64,000 bases of DNA from Croceibacterium salegens (GCF_009827435.1 NZ_WTYM01000032.1:24545-88544); one strand, 5' to 3'; positions 15,052 through 24,463 are shown, counted from the stretch's first letter. Numbers and translations are program-made. Notes: a model not told the origin generated them from the letters alone.

Positions 15052-17724
15052 ATGACTCAGGTCGGCAAGAACTCGCTCGGAACCCGCTCGACGCTCGAAG
15101 TGGGGGGCAAGTCCTACGCGTACTATTCGCTGGCCAAGGCGGCCGAGACGGTGGGCGACGTCAGCCGCCTGCCCTTCAGCATGAAGGTCCTGCTGGAGAA
15201 CCTGCTGCGCTTCGAGGACTCCGGCTTCACCGTCTCGCAAGGCGATATCCAGGCAATTGCCGACTGGCAGAACAACCCCGTCACCGGCAGCGAGATCCAG
15301 TACCGCCCGGCGCGCGTGCTGATGCAGGACTTCACCGGCGTTCCTTGCGTAGTCGACCTCGCCGCCATGCGTGACGCCATCGCCCGGCTTGGCGGCGACA
15401 CCAGCAAGATCAACCCGCTGGTTCCGGTCCATCTCGTCATCGACCACTCGGTAATGGTCGACGAGTTCGGTACGCCCAAGGCCTTCGCCAAGAACGTCGA
15501 GCTCGAATACCAGCGCAACGCCGAGCGCTACGACTTCCTCAAGTGGGGTTCGAAGAGCCTCGACAACTTCAAGGCCGTGCCCCCGGGCACCGGCATCTGC
15601 CACCAGGTCAATCTCGAACACATCGCGCAGTGCGTGTGGACAAGCGTCGACGAGAGCGGCGCGACGGTCGCCTACCCCGACACCTGCGTCGGCACCGATA
15701 GCCACACCACGATGATCAACGGCCTCGGCGTGCTCGGCTGGGGCGTCGGCGGGATCGAGGCGGAGGCGGCCATGCTTGGCCAGCCGGTCTCGATGCTCAT
15801 TCCCGAAGTCGTCGGCTTCAAGCTGACCGGCAAGCTGGCCGAAGGCGTCACCGCCACCGACCTCGTCCTCACCTGCGTGCAGATGCTGCGCCAGGTCGGC
15901 GTGGTCGGCAGCTTCGTCGAATTCTACGGCCCGGGCGTCGCCCAGCTGAGCCTTGCCGACCGCGCAACGATTGCCAACATGGCCCCCGAATACGGCGCCA
16001 CCTGCGGCTTCTTCGGGGTCGATGAGAAGACGATCGAATACCTTGCGCTGACCGGCCGCGACGAAGAGCAGCTCGCCCTCGTCGAGGCCTATTCGAAAGC
16101 GCAGGGCCTTTGGTTCACGCCCGAGAACGAGCCGGTTTTCACCAAGACACTCGATCTCGACATGGCCAGCGTCGTCCCCTCGCTCGCCGGCCCCAAGCGC
16201 CCGCAGGACAAGGTCGCGCTCCCCGAGGTCGACGAGCTGTTCAACAGCGACCTGCAGAAGCTTTACGGCAAGAGCGCCCCGGCCCGCGTCGGCGTCGATG
16301 GCAAGGACCACGACATCGGCGACGGCGACGTGGTCATTGCCGCGATCACCAGCTGCACCAACACCTCCAACCCCGACGTGCTGATCGCCGCCGGCCTCGT
16401 CGCCAAGAAGGCGCACGAGAAGGGCCTGAAGCCCAAGCCGTGGGTCAAGACCAGCCTCGCGCCGGGATCGCAGGTGGTCACCGACTACCTCGTCAAGGCC
16501 GGGCTGCAGGAGCATCTCGACGCCATCGGCTTCGACCTCGTCGGCTATGGCTGCACCACCTGCATCGGAAATTCGGGCCCGCTGGCCGAGCCAATCTCCA
16601 AGGCGATCAACGGTAACGACATCGTCGCCGCTTCGGTGCTCTCGGGCAACCGCAACTTCGAAGGCCGCGTTTCGCCTGACGTGCGCGCCAACTTCCTCGC
16701 CAGCCCGCCGCTGGTCGTCGCCTACGCGCTCAAGGGCACCGTGACCGAGGACATCACAACCACCCCGCTGGGACAGGACCAGAACGGCGCCGACGTCTTC
16801 CTCAAGGACGTCTGGCCGACCACCGCCGAAGTGAACGAGATCCGCTCCGGCTCGATCGACCGCGGCATGTTCCAGAGCCGCTATGCCGACGTCTACAAGG
16901 GCGACGAGCACTGGCAGGCGATCAACGTCACCGGTTCCGACACCTACCAGTGGCGCGCCGGCAGCACCTACATCGCCAACCCGCCCTACTTCGAGGGCAT
17001 GACGGTGGAGCCCGCGCCGGTGACCGACATCGTCGAGGCCAAGCCGCTCGCGGTCCTTGGTGACTCCGTCACCACCGACCACATCAGCCCCGCGGGCTCG
17101 ATCAAGGCGGATAGCCCGGCCGGCGAATACCTGCTCGGCCACCAGGTCGCGAAGCAGGACTTCAACTCCTACGGCAGCCGCCGCGGCAACCACGACGTGA
17201 TGATGCGCGGCACTTTCGCCAACATTCGCATCAAGAACGAGATGGTCCCCGGCGTCGAAGGGGGCATGACCCTCTACGGCGGCGAGGTCATGCCGATCTA
17301 CGACGCGGCCATGAAGCACAAGGCCGATGGCACCCCTCTGGTCGTCATCGCCGGCAAGGAATACGGCACCGGGTCGAGCCGCGACTGGGCGGCCAAGGGC
17401 ACCAACCTGCTGGGCGTGCGTGCGGTCATCGTCGAGAGCTTCGAGCGAATTCACCGTTCCAACCTGGTCGGCATGGGCGTGCTGCCGCTGCAGTTCACCG
17501 GCGGCGACACCCGCGCAACTCTGGGCCTGAAGAGCGACGATGCTTTCACCATCCGCGGCCTCGCCGACATCAAGCCGCAGCAGGACGTCGAGGTAGAGCT
17601 GACCCGCGCCGACGGCACCGGGTTCACCTTTACCGCCAGGTGCCGCATCGATACCGCCAACGAGCTCGAATACTTCCGCAACGGCGGCATCCTGCACTAC
17701 GTCCTGAGGAAACTCGCCTCCTGA
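15052..17724 (+). CDS. acnA: Aconitate hydratase A
   Basis: An 890-residue monofunctional aconitase of the AcnA/IRP type, interconverting citrate and isocitrate in the TCA cycle. The [4Fe-4S] ligands are Cys435 (TSCTNTSNP), Cys501 and Cys504 ([14 protein letters not shown]). The active-site loops [28 protein letters not shown] and [13 protein letters not shown] (swivelling domain 4) are all present, and length is standard. The upstream region (14875-15051) is GC-rich and should hold the promoter. The start of the following oxygenase gene overlaps or abuts the stop, so the two are probably co-transcribed. Confidence 0.98.
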   Translation: MTQVGKNSLGTRSTLEVGGKSYAYYSLAKAAETVGDVSRLPFSMKVLLENLLRFEDSGFTVSQGDIQAIADWQNNPVTGSEIQYRPARVLMQDFTGVPCVVDLAAMRDAIARLGGDTSKINPLVPVHLVIDHSVMVDEFGTPKAFAKNVELEYQRNAERYDFLKWGSKSLDNFKAVPPGTGICHQVNLEHIAQCVWTSVDESGATVAYPDTCVGTDSHTTMINGLGVLGWGVGGIEAEAAMLGQPVSMLIPEVVGFKLTGKLAEGVTATDLVLTCVQMLRQVGVVGSFVEFYGPGVAQLSLADRATIANMAPEYGATCGFFGVDEKTIEYLALTGRDEEQLALVEAYSKAQGLWFTPENEPVFTKTLDLDMASVVPSLAGPKRPQDKVALPEVDELFNSDLQKLYGKSAPARVGVDGKDHDIGDGDVVIAAITSCTNTSNPDVLIAAGLVAKKAHEKGLKPKPWVKTSLAPGSQVVTDYLVKAGLQEHLDAIGFDLVGYGCTTCIGNSGPLAEPISKAINGNDIVAASVLSGNRNFEGRVSPDVRANFLASPPLVVAYALKGTVTEDITTTPLGQDQNGADVFLKDVWPTTAEVNEIRSGSIDRGMFQSRYADVYKGDEHWQAINVTGSDTYQWRAGSTYIANPPYFEGMTVEPAPVTDIVEAKPLAVLGDSVTTDHISPAGSIKADSPAGEYLLGHQVAKQDFNSYGSRRGNHDVMMRGTFANIRIKNEMVPGVEGGMTLYGGEVMPIYDAAMKHKADGTPLVVIAGKEYGTGSSRDWAAKGTNLLGVRAVIVESFERIHRSNLVGMGVLPLQFTGGDTRATLGLKSDDAFTIRGLADIKPQQDVEVELTRADGTGFTFTARCRIDTANELEYFRNGGILHYVLRKLAS

Positions 17725-18431
17725 GCCTGCTGAGCCGCCTCGGCTTCGACAAGATCGCGGACGAGAGGGCTGATCCGGCCCGTCTCGCCGCGGTCGGGAA
17801 GAAAGTGCGGGCGCGGCTGCTGGCCGATCCGCGAGCCCGCCCGCTCGGAGGGCGCAAGGCGGACCTGTTCACGCTGCCAGGCTTCATCGGCGCGGACCGA
17901 TGCCGCGAGCTGGTCGCGATCATCGAGGAGCGCGCTACGCCGTCGCCGCTGTTCAACGACAGCCCGACCGGCCGCAAGGGCATCCGTACCAGCTCGACCC
18001 ACTACTTCCGCGACGATCCGCGGGCGCTGCTGCTGGGCGAGCAGATCGACGCCTTGCTCGGCCTCGACCGGGCGAACGCCGAACCGATGCAGGGGCAGCG
18101 CTACTGCCTCGGCGAAGAATACCGCGTCCACCGCGACCATTTTCTCGAGGATCGCGAACACTGGCAGCGCGAACGCCTTCGCGGCGGGCAGCGCAGCTGG
18201 ACGGCCATGATCTACCTCAACGAGGTGGAAGCCGGCGGCACCACCGATTTCCCCGATCTCGGCCTGTCGATCCGGCCGGAAACCGGCATGCTGCTCGCCT
18301 GGAACAACATGGACAGGCGCGGCCGTCCCAACAAGGCGACGCGCCACGGCGGCAGGCCTGTCGAGGTAGGGTCCAAGTACATCGTCACCCAGTGGTACCG
18401 GCTTGAAGCGCACAACTGGGGCCCGGAATGA
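17721..18431 (+). CDS. 2OG-Fe(II) oxygenase, prolyl 4-hydroxylase-like (copy 1)
   Basis: About 236 residues. The jelly-roll core shows RVHRDHF (HxD iron motif), [20 protein letters not shown] (distal His and 2-oxoglutarate-binding Lys) and [15 protein letters not shown], as in bacterial P4H-alpha-like enzymes. The start is ambiguous. The best fit by alignment with the next gene is a CTG at 17721 that overlaps the acnA stop (CTGA), preceded at good distance by GAGGA. The frame has no ATG there; GTG 17640 lies inside acnA and GTG 17805 would cut the N-terminus. The protein substrate is unknown. Confidence 0.82.
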   Translation: MSLLSRLGFDKIADERADPARLAAVGKKVRARLLADPRARPLGGRKADLFTLPGFIGADRCRELVAIIEERATPSPLFNDSPTGRKGIRTSSTHYFRDDPRALLLGEQIDALLGLDRANAEPMQGQRYCLGEEYRVHRDHFLEDREHWQRERLRGGQRSWTAMIYLNEVEAGGTTDFPDLGLSIRPETGMLLAWNNMDRRGRPNKATRHGGRPVEVGSKYIVTQWYRLEAHNWGPE

Positions 18432-18497
18432 ACCCCACCGCGCACACGCGCCGGCGCGCTTAGGTCTTCATCAACCCGCACCTGCTAACACATCGGC

Positions 18498-19211
18498 ATG
18501 AACGCCGCCGTGCAGACACCGTCCAACGAGGACCTGAGCCGCCGCTTTAGCGACGCGACGAAGCTCGCCAAGCTGGGAGAACTCGTGCGGTTTCGGCTGG
18601 CGGGTATCCCGGAGGTGCAGAAGGTCGACGTCAGCGGTGCCGAACTGTTCCTCGTCCCCGGCTTCATGGACCCGAGGGACTGCCGCGAGGTGGTCCGCGT
18701 CATCGATCGCAAGGCGGAGCCCTCGACGCTCTATGACGGCCAGGGGAATGAAGGTTTCAGGACCAGCTTCACCCACCATTTCGATCCGGACGACCCGCTG
18801 ACCGAAGACATCGAGCTCTACATTTCGGACCTGCTCGGGATCGACGACGACTATTCGGAAATCATGCAGGGCCAGCGCTACAAGCCGGGCCAGGAATTCA
18901 AGGCGCACCACGACTTCTTCCATCTCGGCGAGCGTTACTGGCGGGACGAGGCCCTGCGCGGCGGGCAGCGGACCTGGACGGCGATGGTGTTCCTCGACGA
19001 ACCGCGCGAGGGCGGATGCACGCAGTTTCCGCTGCTCGACGTCACGATCCGGCTGCAATGCGGAATGCTGGCGATCTGGAACAACATGGACCTCGACGGT
19101 CGTCCCAACATGAAAACGCTCCACGCCGGAATGCCGGTGATAAAGGGCGTCAAACACGTCATCACGAAGTGGTACCGCCAGGAAGCCTGGCGCCAACTCA
19201 ACCCGCTCTGA
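18498..19211 (+). CDS. 2OG-Fe(II) oxygenase, prolyl 4-hydroxylase-like (copy 2)
   Basis: A 237-residue paralogue of the preceding gene. The shared series is LFLVPGFMDPRDCREVV, QGQRYKPGQEFKAHHDFF (iron-binding HxD), GGQRTWTAMVFLDEP and LHAGMPVIKGVKHVITKWYRQ (distal His and co-substrate Lys). The two genes are 66 bases apart in the same direction and are a tandem duplication with diverged substrate loops. Bacterial members hydroxylate prolyl residues in proteins or peptides. No obvious partner peptide gene is adjacent, though the next gene (opposite strand) encodes a low-complexity surface protein. Confidence 0.88.
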   Translation: MNAAVQTPSNEDLSRRFSDATKLAKLGELVRFRLAGIPEVQKVDVSGAELFLVPGFMDPRDCREVVRVIDRKAEPSTLYDGQGNEGFRTSFTHHFDPDDPLTEDIELYISDLLGIDDDYSEIMQGQRYKPGQEFKAHHDFFHLGERYWRDEALRGGQRTWTAMVFLDEPREGGCTQFPLLDVTIRLQCGMLAIWNNMDLDGRPNMKTLHAGMPVIKGVKHVITKWYRQEAWRQLNPL

Positions 19212-19236
19212 TCGTGATCTGCTGAGTAGCAAAGAA

Positions 19237-19267
19237 GGCGGCCGGCACCTTGGGACTGCCGACCGCC
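19237..19267 (+). terminator. Hairpin between convergent genes
   Basis: GGCGGCCGGCA and TGCCGACCGCC form a near-perfect 11-base stem around a 9-base loop, lying between the convergent oxygenase gene and the Ser-rich protein gene. There is no clear T-tract on either side, so it may be a transcription-pausing hairpin rather than a full intrinsic terminator. Confidence 0.45.
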
Positions 19268-19290
19268 AGTATTCGGTCCCTCGCGACAGC

Positions 19291-20625
19291 TCAGTCTTCT
19301 GCGGACTTTCTGCGTTTTCGCCGACCGAAGGCCACTGCGGCACCAGCGCCGAACAGGAACAACATTGGCGGGGCAGGGACTTCAGTACCCGATGATGACC
19401 CGTGCGAAGAGCTGCTGCTCCCCGAAGAGCCACTCGAACTGGAAGAAGAAGAAGAAGAAGAAGAAGACGAGCTGCTCGAACTCGAGGTACTTGAGGTAAT
19501 GTTGCCCGAAGTCGAACTGGAGCCTGAGGTCGACGTGCTTGTCGAGACGTTGCCCGAAGTCGAACTTGAGGTTGAACTGGATGAGGAGACGTTTCCCGAA
19601 CTCGAGCTCGAGAGGTTTCCCGAGGAACTTGAAGTCGAGCTTACGTTACCCGATGAAGACGTCGTCGTGCTGGTTAGGCCGCCTGTCGAAGTCGAACTGG
19701 AAGTCGATGAACCGCCGGTCGAACTGGAGGTAGACGAACCACCGGTCGAACTCGAGGTCGAGGAACCTCCGGTCGAGGTCGAAGAGCCGCCGGTCGACGT
19801 GGAGCTGCCGCCAGTCGATGTCGAGCTCCCACCCGTGGAAGTCGAAGATCCTCCTGTCGATGTTGTCGACGTGAAACCACCGGTCGAAGTCGAGCCGCCA
19901 AAGCTCGAATTATTGATGTTGATGTTGATGTTAACGCCGCTTGTCGAGCCCGAGCTGCCCGAAGTCGAGGTCGAAGTCGAACCACCAGATGTGGATATTG
20001 AACCGCTGGAGGACGAAGTCGAACCGCCGGATGTCGATGTCGAGCCGCCCGAGGACGAGTTCGATCCGCCGGAGGACGAAGTCGAACCGGATGTGCTTTG
20101 GCTTTGTCCCCCGCTGGTCGTTGTGGTGGTCGAGAGGCTCACGTTACTTCTGCCGTTAGAGCCGCCGAAGAAGCCCCCGAAGAAACCACCGCCGAAGCCG
20201 CCGAAGCCGCCCGAACCGCCGATTACCACCGGGGTACCGCCGCCACTGCTGCCGACCATGCCGCCCTGTGGCGGCAGCGGCACGCTGACCGGGACCATCG
20301 CCATCTGCGGCGCGGCCTGCGAGTAGCAATAGGCCTCGCTGCGCGCCGCCATTCCGTTCGGGCCGAGTTCGCCCGGCTTGACCATGGTTTCGCCCGGCAC
20401 GCATTCCAGCGTGATCGTCCGGCGGATACGCTTGACCTTGCGCGGGATCGTGCGCTCGGCGGTCTTGGTGTACTTCACGGGCGCGGCGCCCTTGGCGTAC
20501 TTCCCTGCGTGATATTCCGGATTGCTGGTTGCGGGTGCCTCTGCGACGTGCACCGCACCGCCAACGGCAACCGCACCGATCGACGCCGCTGCAGACAGTT
20601 TCGCGAGGGCCATACGTACAGACAT
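19291..20625 (-). CDS. Ser/Gly/Thr-rich surface protein with PEP-CTERM-like anchor
   Basis: A 444-residue exported protein. It has a signal peptide (about 1-30, ending VHVAEA), a more complex segment with two cysteines (about 35-120), a Gly/Phe-rich run (GGFGGFGGGFFGG) and then about 250 residues almost wholly Ser, Thr and Gly with a recurring TGGSSTS unit. A poly-Ser stretch follows. The C-terminus is VPAPPMLFLFGAGAAVAFGRRKRRK: a V-P-A-P motif, one hydrophobic helix and a basic cluster, the tripartite signal of PEP-CTERM-type exosortase substrates. Such proteins are usually exported, sorted and often glycosylated. No exosortase is in the window. The long opposite-strand frame rich in Glu/Val/Pro is a shadow. 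Confidence 0.82.
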   Translation of the reverse strand: MSVRMALAKLSAAASIGAVAVGGAVHVAEAPATSNPEYHAGKYAKGAAPVKYTKTAERTIPRKVKRIRRTITLECVPGETMVKPGELGPNGMAARSEAYCYSQAAPQMAMVPVSVPLPPQGGMVGSSGGGTPVVIGGSGGFGGFGGGFFGGFFGGSNGRSNVSLSTTTTTSGGQSQSTSGSTSSSGGSNSSSGGSTSTSGGSTSSSSGSISTSGGSTSTSTSGSSGSTSGVNINININNSSFGGSTSTGGFTSTTSTGGSSTSTGGSSTSTGGSSTSTGGSSTSTGGSSTSSSTGGSSTSSSTGGSSTSSSTSTGGLTSTTTSSSGNVSSTSSSSGNLSSSSSGNVSSSSSTSSSTSGNVSTSTSTSGSSSTSGNITSSTSSSSSSSSSSSSSSSSSSGSSGSSSSSHGSSSGTEVPAPPMLFLFGAGAAVAFGRRKRRKSAED

Positions 20626-20889
20626 GGTCGTTCTCTCAAGCTTTCCCGAAATTGCCTGACCCGCCTGGATTGGAGGGCACGGCGCATTCGGTTCCGGCCA
20701 AGAACAGCCAAAAAACCTTACCCAGCAATTGCGTTAACCAAGAAAAGTACCCTTAGGAGGACTTTTTTTGGGCCCGGAACGTCGCGAGAACCCGGGTTGT
20801 CCCACAGTGGCACCGAATGGCGGGCAATCGATAAGCTAAATTAAGGATTTGCGCGGGTTTTCCGCCTTTTTGCCATTGTCACCCAAGCC
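20626..20889. other. Intergenic region downstream of ruvB
   Basis: This stretch lies between the end of ruvB and the start of the Ser-rich protein gene. The right half is relatively AT-rich. An imperfect hairpin AAAAGTACC...GGAGGACTTTT near 20745-20770 has A/T runs on both sides and could terminate ruvB transcription. The promoter of the Ser-rich protein gene should also be here, but no convincing -35/-10 pair was found. Confidence 0.35.
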
Positions 20890-21927
20890 CTATTTGGCCT
20901 CAGGAGAATCACCGAACAGGCCGCCCTGGACACCCTTCGGAGGGGTCATTTTGAGGTGTTTCCAGCCCCCTTCGTTAAGACATCTTCCGCGCGCCGTGCG
21001 GGCCACCAGGCCGAGCTGGATGAGGTAGGGTTCGACCACTTCCTCGATCGTGTCGCGCGGCTCGGCGAGGCCCGCAGCGAGCGTCTCGACGCCCACCGGA
21101 CCGCCGCCGTAGATCTCGGCGATCATGGTCAGATAACGCCGGTCCATCGCATCGAGCCCAAGCCCGTCGACCTCGAGCCGGGTCAGCGCGGCATCTGCAA
21201 CATCGCGCGTCACGACGCCCGATTTCGCGACATCGGAGAAATCCCTGACCCGGCGCAGCAGCCGCCCGGCGACGCGCGGCGTCCCGCGCGCGCGCCGCGC
21301 GATCTCGCGCGCGCCCGCGGCATCTATCGCCAGGCCGAGCAGCCGGGCACCACGCCTGACGACCTCCTCCAGCTCCTCGACGGTGTAGAAATTGAGCCGC
21401 ACCGGGATGCCGAAGCGGTCGCGCAGCGGGGTGGTCAGCAGCCCCTGCCGGGTGGTCGCGCCGATCAGCGTGAACGGCGGCAGGTCGATTCGCACCGAGC
21501 GCGCCGACGGCCCCTCGCCGATGATCAGGTCGAGCGCACGGTCCTCCATCGCCGGGTAAAGCACCTCCTCGACCACCGGATTGAGCCGGTGGATCTCGTC
21601 GATGAACAGGACGTCGTTGGGCTCAAGGTTGGTCAGCAGCGCGGCGAGGTCGCCGGTCTTGCCGATCACCGGCCCGCTGGTGGCGCGGAAGCCGACGCCC
21701 ATTTCCTTGGCCACGATCTGCGCCAGCGTGGTCTTGCCGAGGCCCGGCGGGCCGAAGAACAGCACGTGGTCCATCGCCTCGCCCCGCCCGCGCGCCGCCT
21801 CGATGAACACCCGCAGGTTCTCGCGCGCCGCCTCCTGCCCGATGAACTCGCCGAGCGACTTCGGCCGCAGCGCGGCGTCGGCATCCTCCGGCTGGCGCTG
21901 GGGGGAGAGGGTGGGGTTATCGGTCAA
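20890..21927 (-). CDS. ruvB: Holliday junction branch migration helicase RuvB
   Basis: A 345-residue AAA+ motor of the RuvABC complex that drives branch migration of Holliday junctions. The N-terminus [12 protein letters not shown] is typical, followed by Walker [15 protein letters not shown], Walker [11 protein letters not shown], sensor 1 [21 protein letters not shown] (with the arginine finger region) and the C-terminal winged helix. It is normally immediately downstream of ruvA. Here a repeat-bounded GIY-YIG gene on the other strand separates the two, so ruvB either depends on read-through across that unit or has its own promoter. Confidence 0.98.
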   Translation of the reverse strand: MTDNPTLSPQRQPEDADAALRPKSLGEFIGQEAARENLRVFIEAARGRGEAMDHVLFFGPPGLGKTTLAQIVAKEMGVGFRATSGPVIGKTGDLAALLTNLEPNDVLFIDEIHRLNPVVEEVLYPAMEDRALDLIIGEGPSARSVRIDLPPFTLIGATTRQGLLTTPLRDRFGIPVRLNFYTVEELEEVVRRGARLLGLAIDAAGAREIARRARGTPRVAGRLLRRVRDFSDVAKSGVVTRDVADAALTRLEVDGLGLDAMDRRYLTMIAEIYGGGPVGVETLAAGLAEPRDTIEEVVEPYLIQLGLVARTARGRCLNEGGWKHLKMTPPKGVQGGLFGDSPEAK

Positions 21928-21956
21928 CCAAACAGCTCCAAACCCGACACTTTTTC

Positions 21957-22357
21957 GTCACCCTGAACTTGTTTCAGGGTCCATCCCCCGGCATGCTCAG
22001 ACTCATGCGTCAAGAGCGGCAACCATGCGTCTACTTGCTCACCAACGGGCTTTACGGTGCGATCTACATCGGCGTCACGTCGGACCTTCTCGGTCGGCTC
22101 GTGCAGCATCGCGAGGGGCTGATCTCGGGTTTCACCAGCCGCTTCAAGATTCATCGGCTCGTTCATTTCGAGATATTCGACACGATGGAATCCGCCATCG
22201 CGCGCGAGAAGCAGTTCAAGAACTGGCGGCGGCAGTGGAAGATCAACCCGATCAATTCCGGGAACCCGCAGTGGGTTGATCTGGCGGTGGGGTTCGGACT
22301 GCCACCGCTGGCGCGGAGCGGACGGACGAATGGATCCTGAAACGAGTTCAGGATGAC
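21957..22357. mobile_element. Repeat-bounded GIY-YIG unit between ruvA and ruvB
   Basis: The left end has GTCACCCTGAACTTGTTTC followed by AGGGTCCAT. The reverse complement of the right end reads GTCATCCTGAACTCGTTTC followed by AGGATCCAT. The two ends are therefore inverted copies, and each also folds on itself (CCTGAA / TTCAGG). They enclose one small gene with a GIY-YIG nuclease domain whose stop codon lies in the right repeat. The unit is about 400 bases long and interrupts the ruvA-ruvB pair, with the gene antisense to it. The form resembles a small nuclease-carrying REP-like element. Mobility is inferred from structure and position; no target-site duplication was established. Confidence 0.6.
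22005..22340 (+). CDS. GIY-YIG nuclease-domain protein
   Basis: A protein of 111 residues from ATG 22005; ATG 21993 is the alternative. The frame also runs back into the left repeat. It has the short GIY-YIG domain: VYLLTNGLYGAIYIGVTSDLLGRLVQHREG (GIY-YIG pair represented by VYLL and IYIG, with the Arg of the next helix), then MESAIAREKQFKNWRRQWKI with the catalytic-type Glu and basic helix, and the usual end INSGNPQWVDL. Proteins of this UPF0213/YhbQ-like type are small stand-alone nucleases of uncertain function. The last residues (RTNGS) are encoded by the right repeat. No strong ribosome binding site was seen. Confidence 0.8.
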   Translation: MRQERQPCVYLLTNGLYGAIYIGVTSDLLGRLVQHREGLISGFTSRFKIHRLVHFEIFDTMESAIAREKQFKNWRRQWKINPINSGNPQWVDLAVGFGLPPLARSGRTNGS

Positions 22358-22378
22358 GGAGTGTAGAGGCGGTGGCCA

Positions 22379-22984
22379 TCACCCAGCCGCCCTCTTTAGC
22401 GCCACGCGGACCAGCTCGTTCAGCCCCGCGCCCTCGCCCAGTTCGCCTTGCGCGTGAGCGACGGCGCTCGCCGCCACTGCAGGCTTGAAGCCGAGGTTCT
22501 GGAGGGCCGACATCGCATCCGCCGCAACCGTGCCGCCCTTCGGCGTGACCACGCTGGCCCCTGCCAGCCCGCTGCCGGGCAGCGCGCCGGCCTTGTCCTT
22601 GAGTTCGTTGACGATGCGCCCGGCCAGTTTCGGCCCCACGCCCTGCGCCCTTGCCACGGTCGCGGCGTCAGTCGCGGCGCAGGCGTCGCGCAGTTCGCCG
22701 GGCGAAAGCGCCGAGAGGATCGCCAAAGCAACCTTCGAGCCCACCCCCTGCACTTGCGTCAGCAGGCGAAACCAGTCGCGCTCCCCGGCCTCGGCGAAGC
22801 CGAGCAGGCGCATGTCGTTCTCGGAAACCTGCAGGTCGGTGAAGACCGTGCAGCCCTCGCCTACCTCGCCCAGTGCGGCGAGCGTCTTCGACGAGCAGTG
22901 GACGAGGTAACCGACGCCGGCGACGTCGATCACCGCCCAGTCGCTCCCCGTCTCGTCGAGCACCCCCCGGAGTTTCGCAATCAT
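22379..22984 (-). CDS. ruvA: Holliday junction branch migration protein RuvA
   Basis: A 201-residue RuvA that tetramerises on Holliday junctions and loads Ruv[14 protein letters not shown] begins the OB-fold domain (about 1-63). Two helix-hairpin-helix motifs follow ([20 protein letters not shown] and [19 protein letters not shown]), then a flexible linker and the RuvB-binding domain III ([16 protein letters not shown] ... [11 protein letters not shown]). The start at 22984 is chosen because it gives the canonical MIxxLRG N-terminus; the frame continues 24 codons upstream without homology. A LexA-box-like sequence lies 63-77 bases upstream. Confidence 0.97.
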   Translation of the reverse strand: MIAKLRGVLDETGSDWAVIDVAGVGYLVHCSSKTLAALGEVGEGCTVFTDLQVSENDMRLLGFAEAGERDWFRLLTQVQGVGSKVALAILSALSPGELRDACAATDAATVARAQGVGPKLAGRIVNELKDKAGALPGSGLAGASVVTPKGGTVAADAMSALQNLGFKPAVAASAVAHAQGELGEGAGLNELVRVALKRAAG

Positions 22985-23046
22985 GCTTTGTTCCTGCCCG
23001 TTCGGCGCAGGTTTGGGAAGTGGCGGCGCGCCCGCTGTCCCCCAAA

Positions 23047-23061
23047 GTTCGGGCAAAGTTC
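23047..23061. promoter_or_regulatory. LexA (SOS) box candidate upstream of ruvA
   Basis: The plus strand reads GTTC GGGCAAA GTTC, and the minus strand, in the direction of ruvA, GAAC TTTGCCC GAAC. This is an exact match to the alphaproteobacterial LexA operator, a direct repeat GTTC-N7-GTTC. It lies 63-77 bases before the ruvA ATG, suitable for promoter occlusion. SOS induction of ruv genes is well established in bacteria. A third related word (GAAACTTC) follows a few bases on. Confidence 0.7.
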
Positions 23062-23253
23062 AGTGCGAAACTTCGCTGAGATTTGCCGTCCAGCCGGTGC
23101 GCCAAGGTCACGCCGGGTTGACACATCTGACAGTGTCCTGGGGCAAAACTCCGCACCGCCCTTGAAGCCATGTCGCGTGGGGTCGGATCGATGCGGCAGG
23201 CCGGTCATGCAGCGGTGCTGGCACAGGTTGGGGCCTGTAGGACAGCGAAACTT

Positions 23254-23346
23254 CGTCATTGCGAGGAGCGAAGTGACCATGCAATCCAGGGCGTTGTAGC
23301 GTGCCGCCCTGGATTGCCGCGGCGACTGCGTCGCCTCGCAATGACG
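23254..23346 (+). repeat. Dispersed palindromic repeat, family B (copy 2)
   Basis: About 93 bases from CGTCATTGCGAG to CTCGCAATGACG with inner arms GCAATCCAGGGCG / CGCCCTGGATTGC (the right arm without exact spacing). It shares outer arms and the ATTGC core with the copy at 5590-5676; the loops differ. It lies just upstream of aroC. Confidence 0.75.
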
Positions 23347-23392
23347 AAGGGGAAGTGGACAGCGCGCTCGGTTTCGGCAAAAGCGTGCGCCC

Positions 23393-24463
23393 ATGAGCTG
23401 GAACACCTTTGGACGGGTATTGCGCTTTACGACCTGGGGCGAAAGCCACGGGCCGGCGCTGGGCGCGGTCGTGGACGGCTGCCCTCCGGGCCTGACGCTG
23501 AGCGAAGAGGCAATCCAGCCCTTCCTCGACGCGCGCCGTCCGGGGACGAGCAAGTTCACCACCCAGCGCAAGGAGCCGGACCAGGTCCGCATTCTCTCGG
23601 GCACGTTCGAGGGCAGGACCACCGGCACGCCGATTTCGCTGATGATCGAGAACGTCGACCAGCGCTCGAAGGACTATTCGGACGTCGCCAAGGCCTATCG
23701 CCCGGGCCACGCAGACTACGCCTACGACGCCAAGTACGGCTTCCGCGACTATCGCGGCGGCGGGCGCAGTTCGGCGCGCGAAACGGCGGCGCGGGTCGCT
23801 GCAGGCGCCGTGGCGCGGCTGGTGGTCCCCGAAGTGACGCTGCTGGCCTACGTCTCCGAAATCGGCGGGGATGCGATCGATCATGCGAATTTCGAGGCGG
23901 CCGAAATCGGCAACAACCCGTTCTTCTGCCCCGATGCGGCGGCTGCCAAGCGCTGGGAAACGCTGGTCGACGACGCGCGGCTGGCCGGGTCCTCGCTCGG
24001 CGCGGTGGTCGAGTGCGTAGCGACCGGCGTTCCCGCCGGCTGGGGCGCGCCGATCTACGCCAAGCTCGACGCCGACCTCGCCGCCGCGATGATGGGCATC
24101 AACGCGGCCAAGGGCGTCGAGATCGGCGAGGGCATGGCCGCGGCCCGACTGCGCGGCGAGCAGAACGCCGACCCGATGCGGCCCGGTTCAGACGGACCGG
24201 AGTTCCTCGCCAACCACGCGGGCGGCATCGCCGGGGGCATCAGCACCGGCCAGCCGGTCGTGTGCAGGGTGGCGTTCAAGCCGACCAGCTCGATCCTGAT
24301 CGCGCAGGAAACGGTGACGCGCGAAGGCGAGGCGACCGAACTCGCCACCAAGGGCCGCCACGACCCATGTGTCGGCATCCGCGGCACGCCCGTGGTCGAG
24401 GCGATGATGGCGCTGGTGCTGGCCGACCACAAGATGCTGCACCGGGCGCAAGTGGGTCGCTAG
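23393..24463 (+). CDS. aroC: Chorismate synthase
   Basis: A 356-residue FMN-dependent enzyme converting 5-enolpyruvylshikimate 3-phosphate to chorismate, the last step of the shikimate pathway. The three family signatures are visible: [19 protein letters not shown] near residue 16, the central [39 protein letters not shown], and [17 protein letters not shown] near the C-terminus. Length is normal. The end overlaps the end of the convergent DUF1801 gene by four bases. Confidence 0.98.
   Translation: MSWNTFGRVLRFTTWGESHGPALGAVVDGCPPGLTLSEEAIQPFLDARRPGTSKFTTQRKEPDQVRILSGTFEGRTTGTPISLMIENVDQRSKDYSDVAKAYRPGHADYAYDAKYGFRDYRGGGRSSARETAARVAAGAVARLVVPEVTLLAYVSEIGGDAIDHANFEAAEIGNNPFFCPDAAAAKRWETLVDDARLAGSSLGAVVECVATGVPAGWGAPIYAKLDADLAAAMMGINAAKGVEIGEGMAAARLRGEQNADPMRPGSDGPEFLANHAGGIAGGISTGQPVVCRVAFKPTSSILIAQETVTREGEATELATKGRHDPCVGIRGTPVVEAMMALVLADHKMLHRAQVGR

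Larger units (their letters stand above)
22985..23392. other. Divergent ruvA / aroC intergenic region
   Basis: This 408-base gap contains the LexA-box candidate (23047-23061), a possible plus-strand -35 element TTGACA near 23118 without a convincing -10, and a copy of dispersed repeat family B (23254-23346) ending 46 bases before aroC. Frames crossing it have no recognisable protein content, so no further gene is called. Confidence 0.5.

Noticed and set aside
14647..17697. 1016-codon antisense frame across aconitase
   Set aside because: Only its last 75 codons resemble a protein, reported separately. The rest mirrors acnA, whose identity is certain.
19250..20326. Plus-strand Glu/Val/Pro-rich repeat protein
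   Set aside because: The repeated sequence is the complement of the Ser/Thr/Gly repeat. The minus-strand frame has a signal peptide and an exosortase-type tail, while the plus frame has neither.
20626..20889. Sigma-54 promoter for the PEP-CTERM-like gene
   Set aside because: A TGGCAC word occurs near 20810, but the -12 TTGC at the required spacing is missing and the orientation does not fit the gene.
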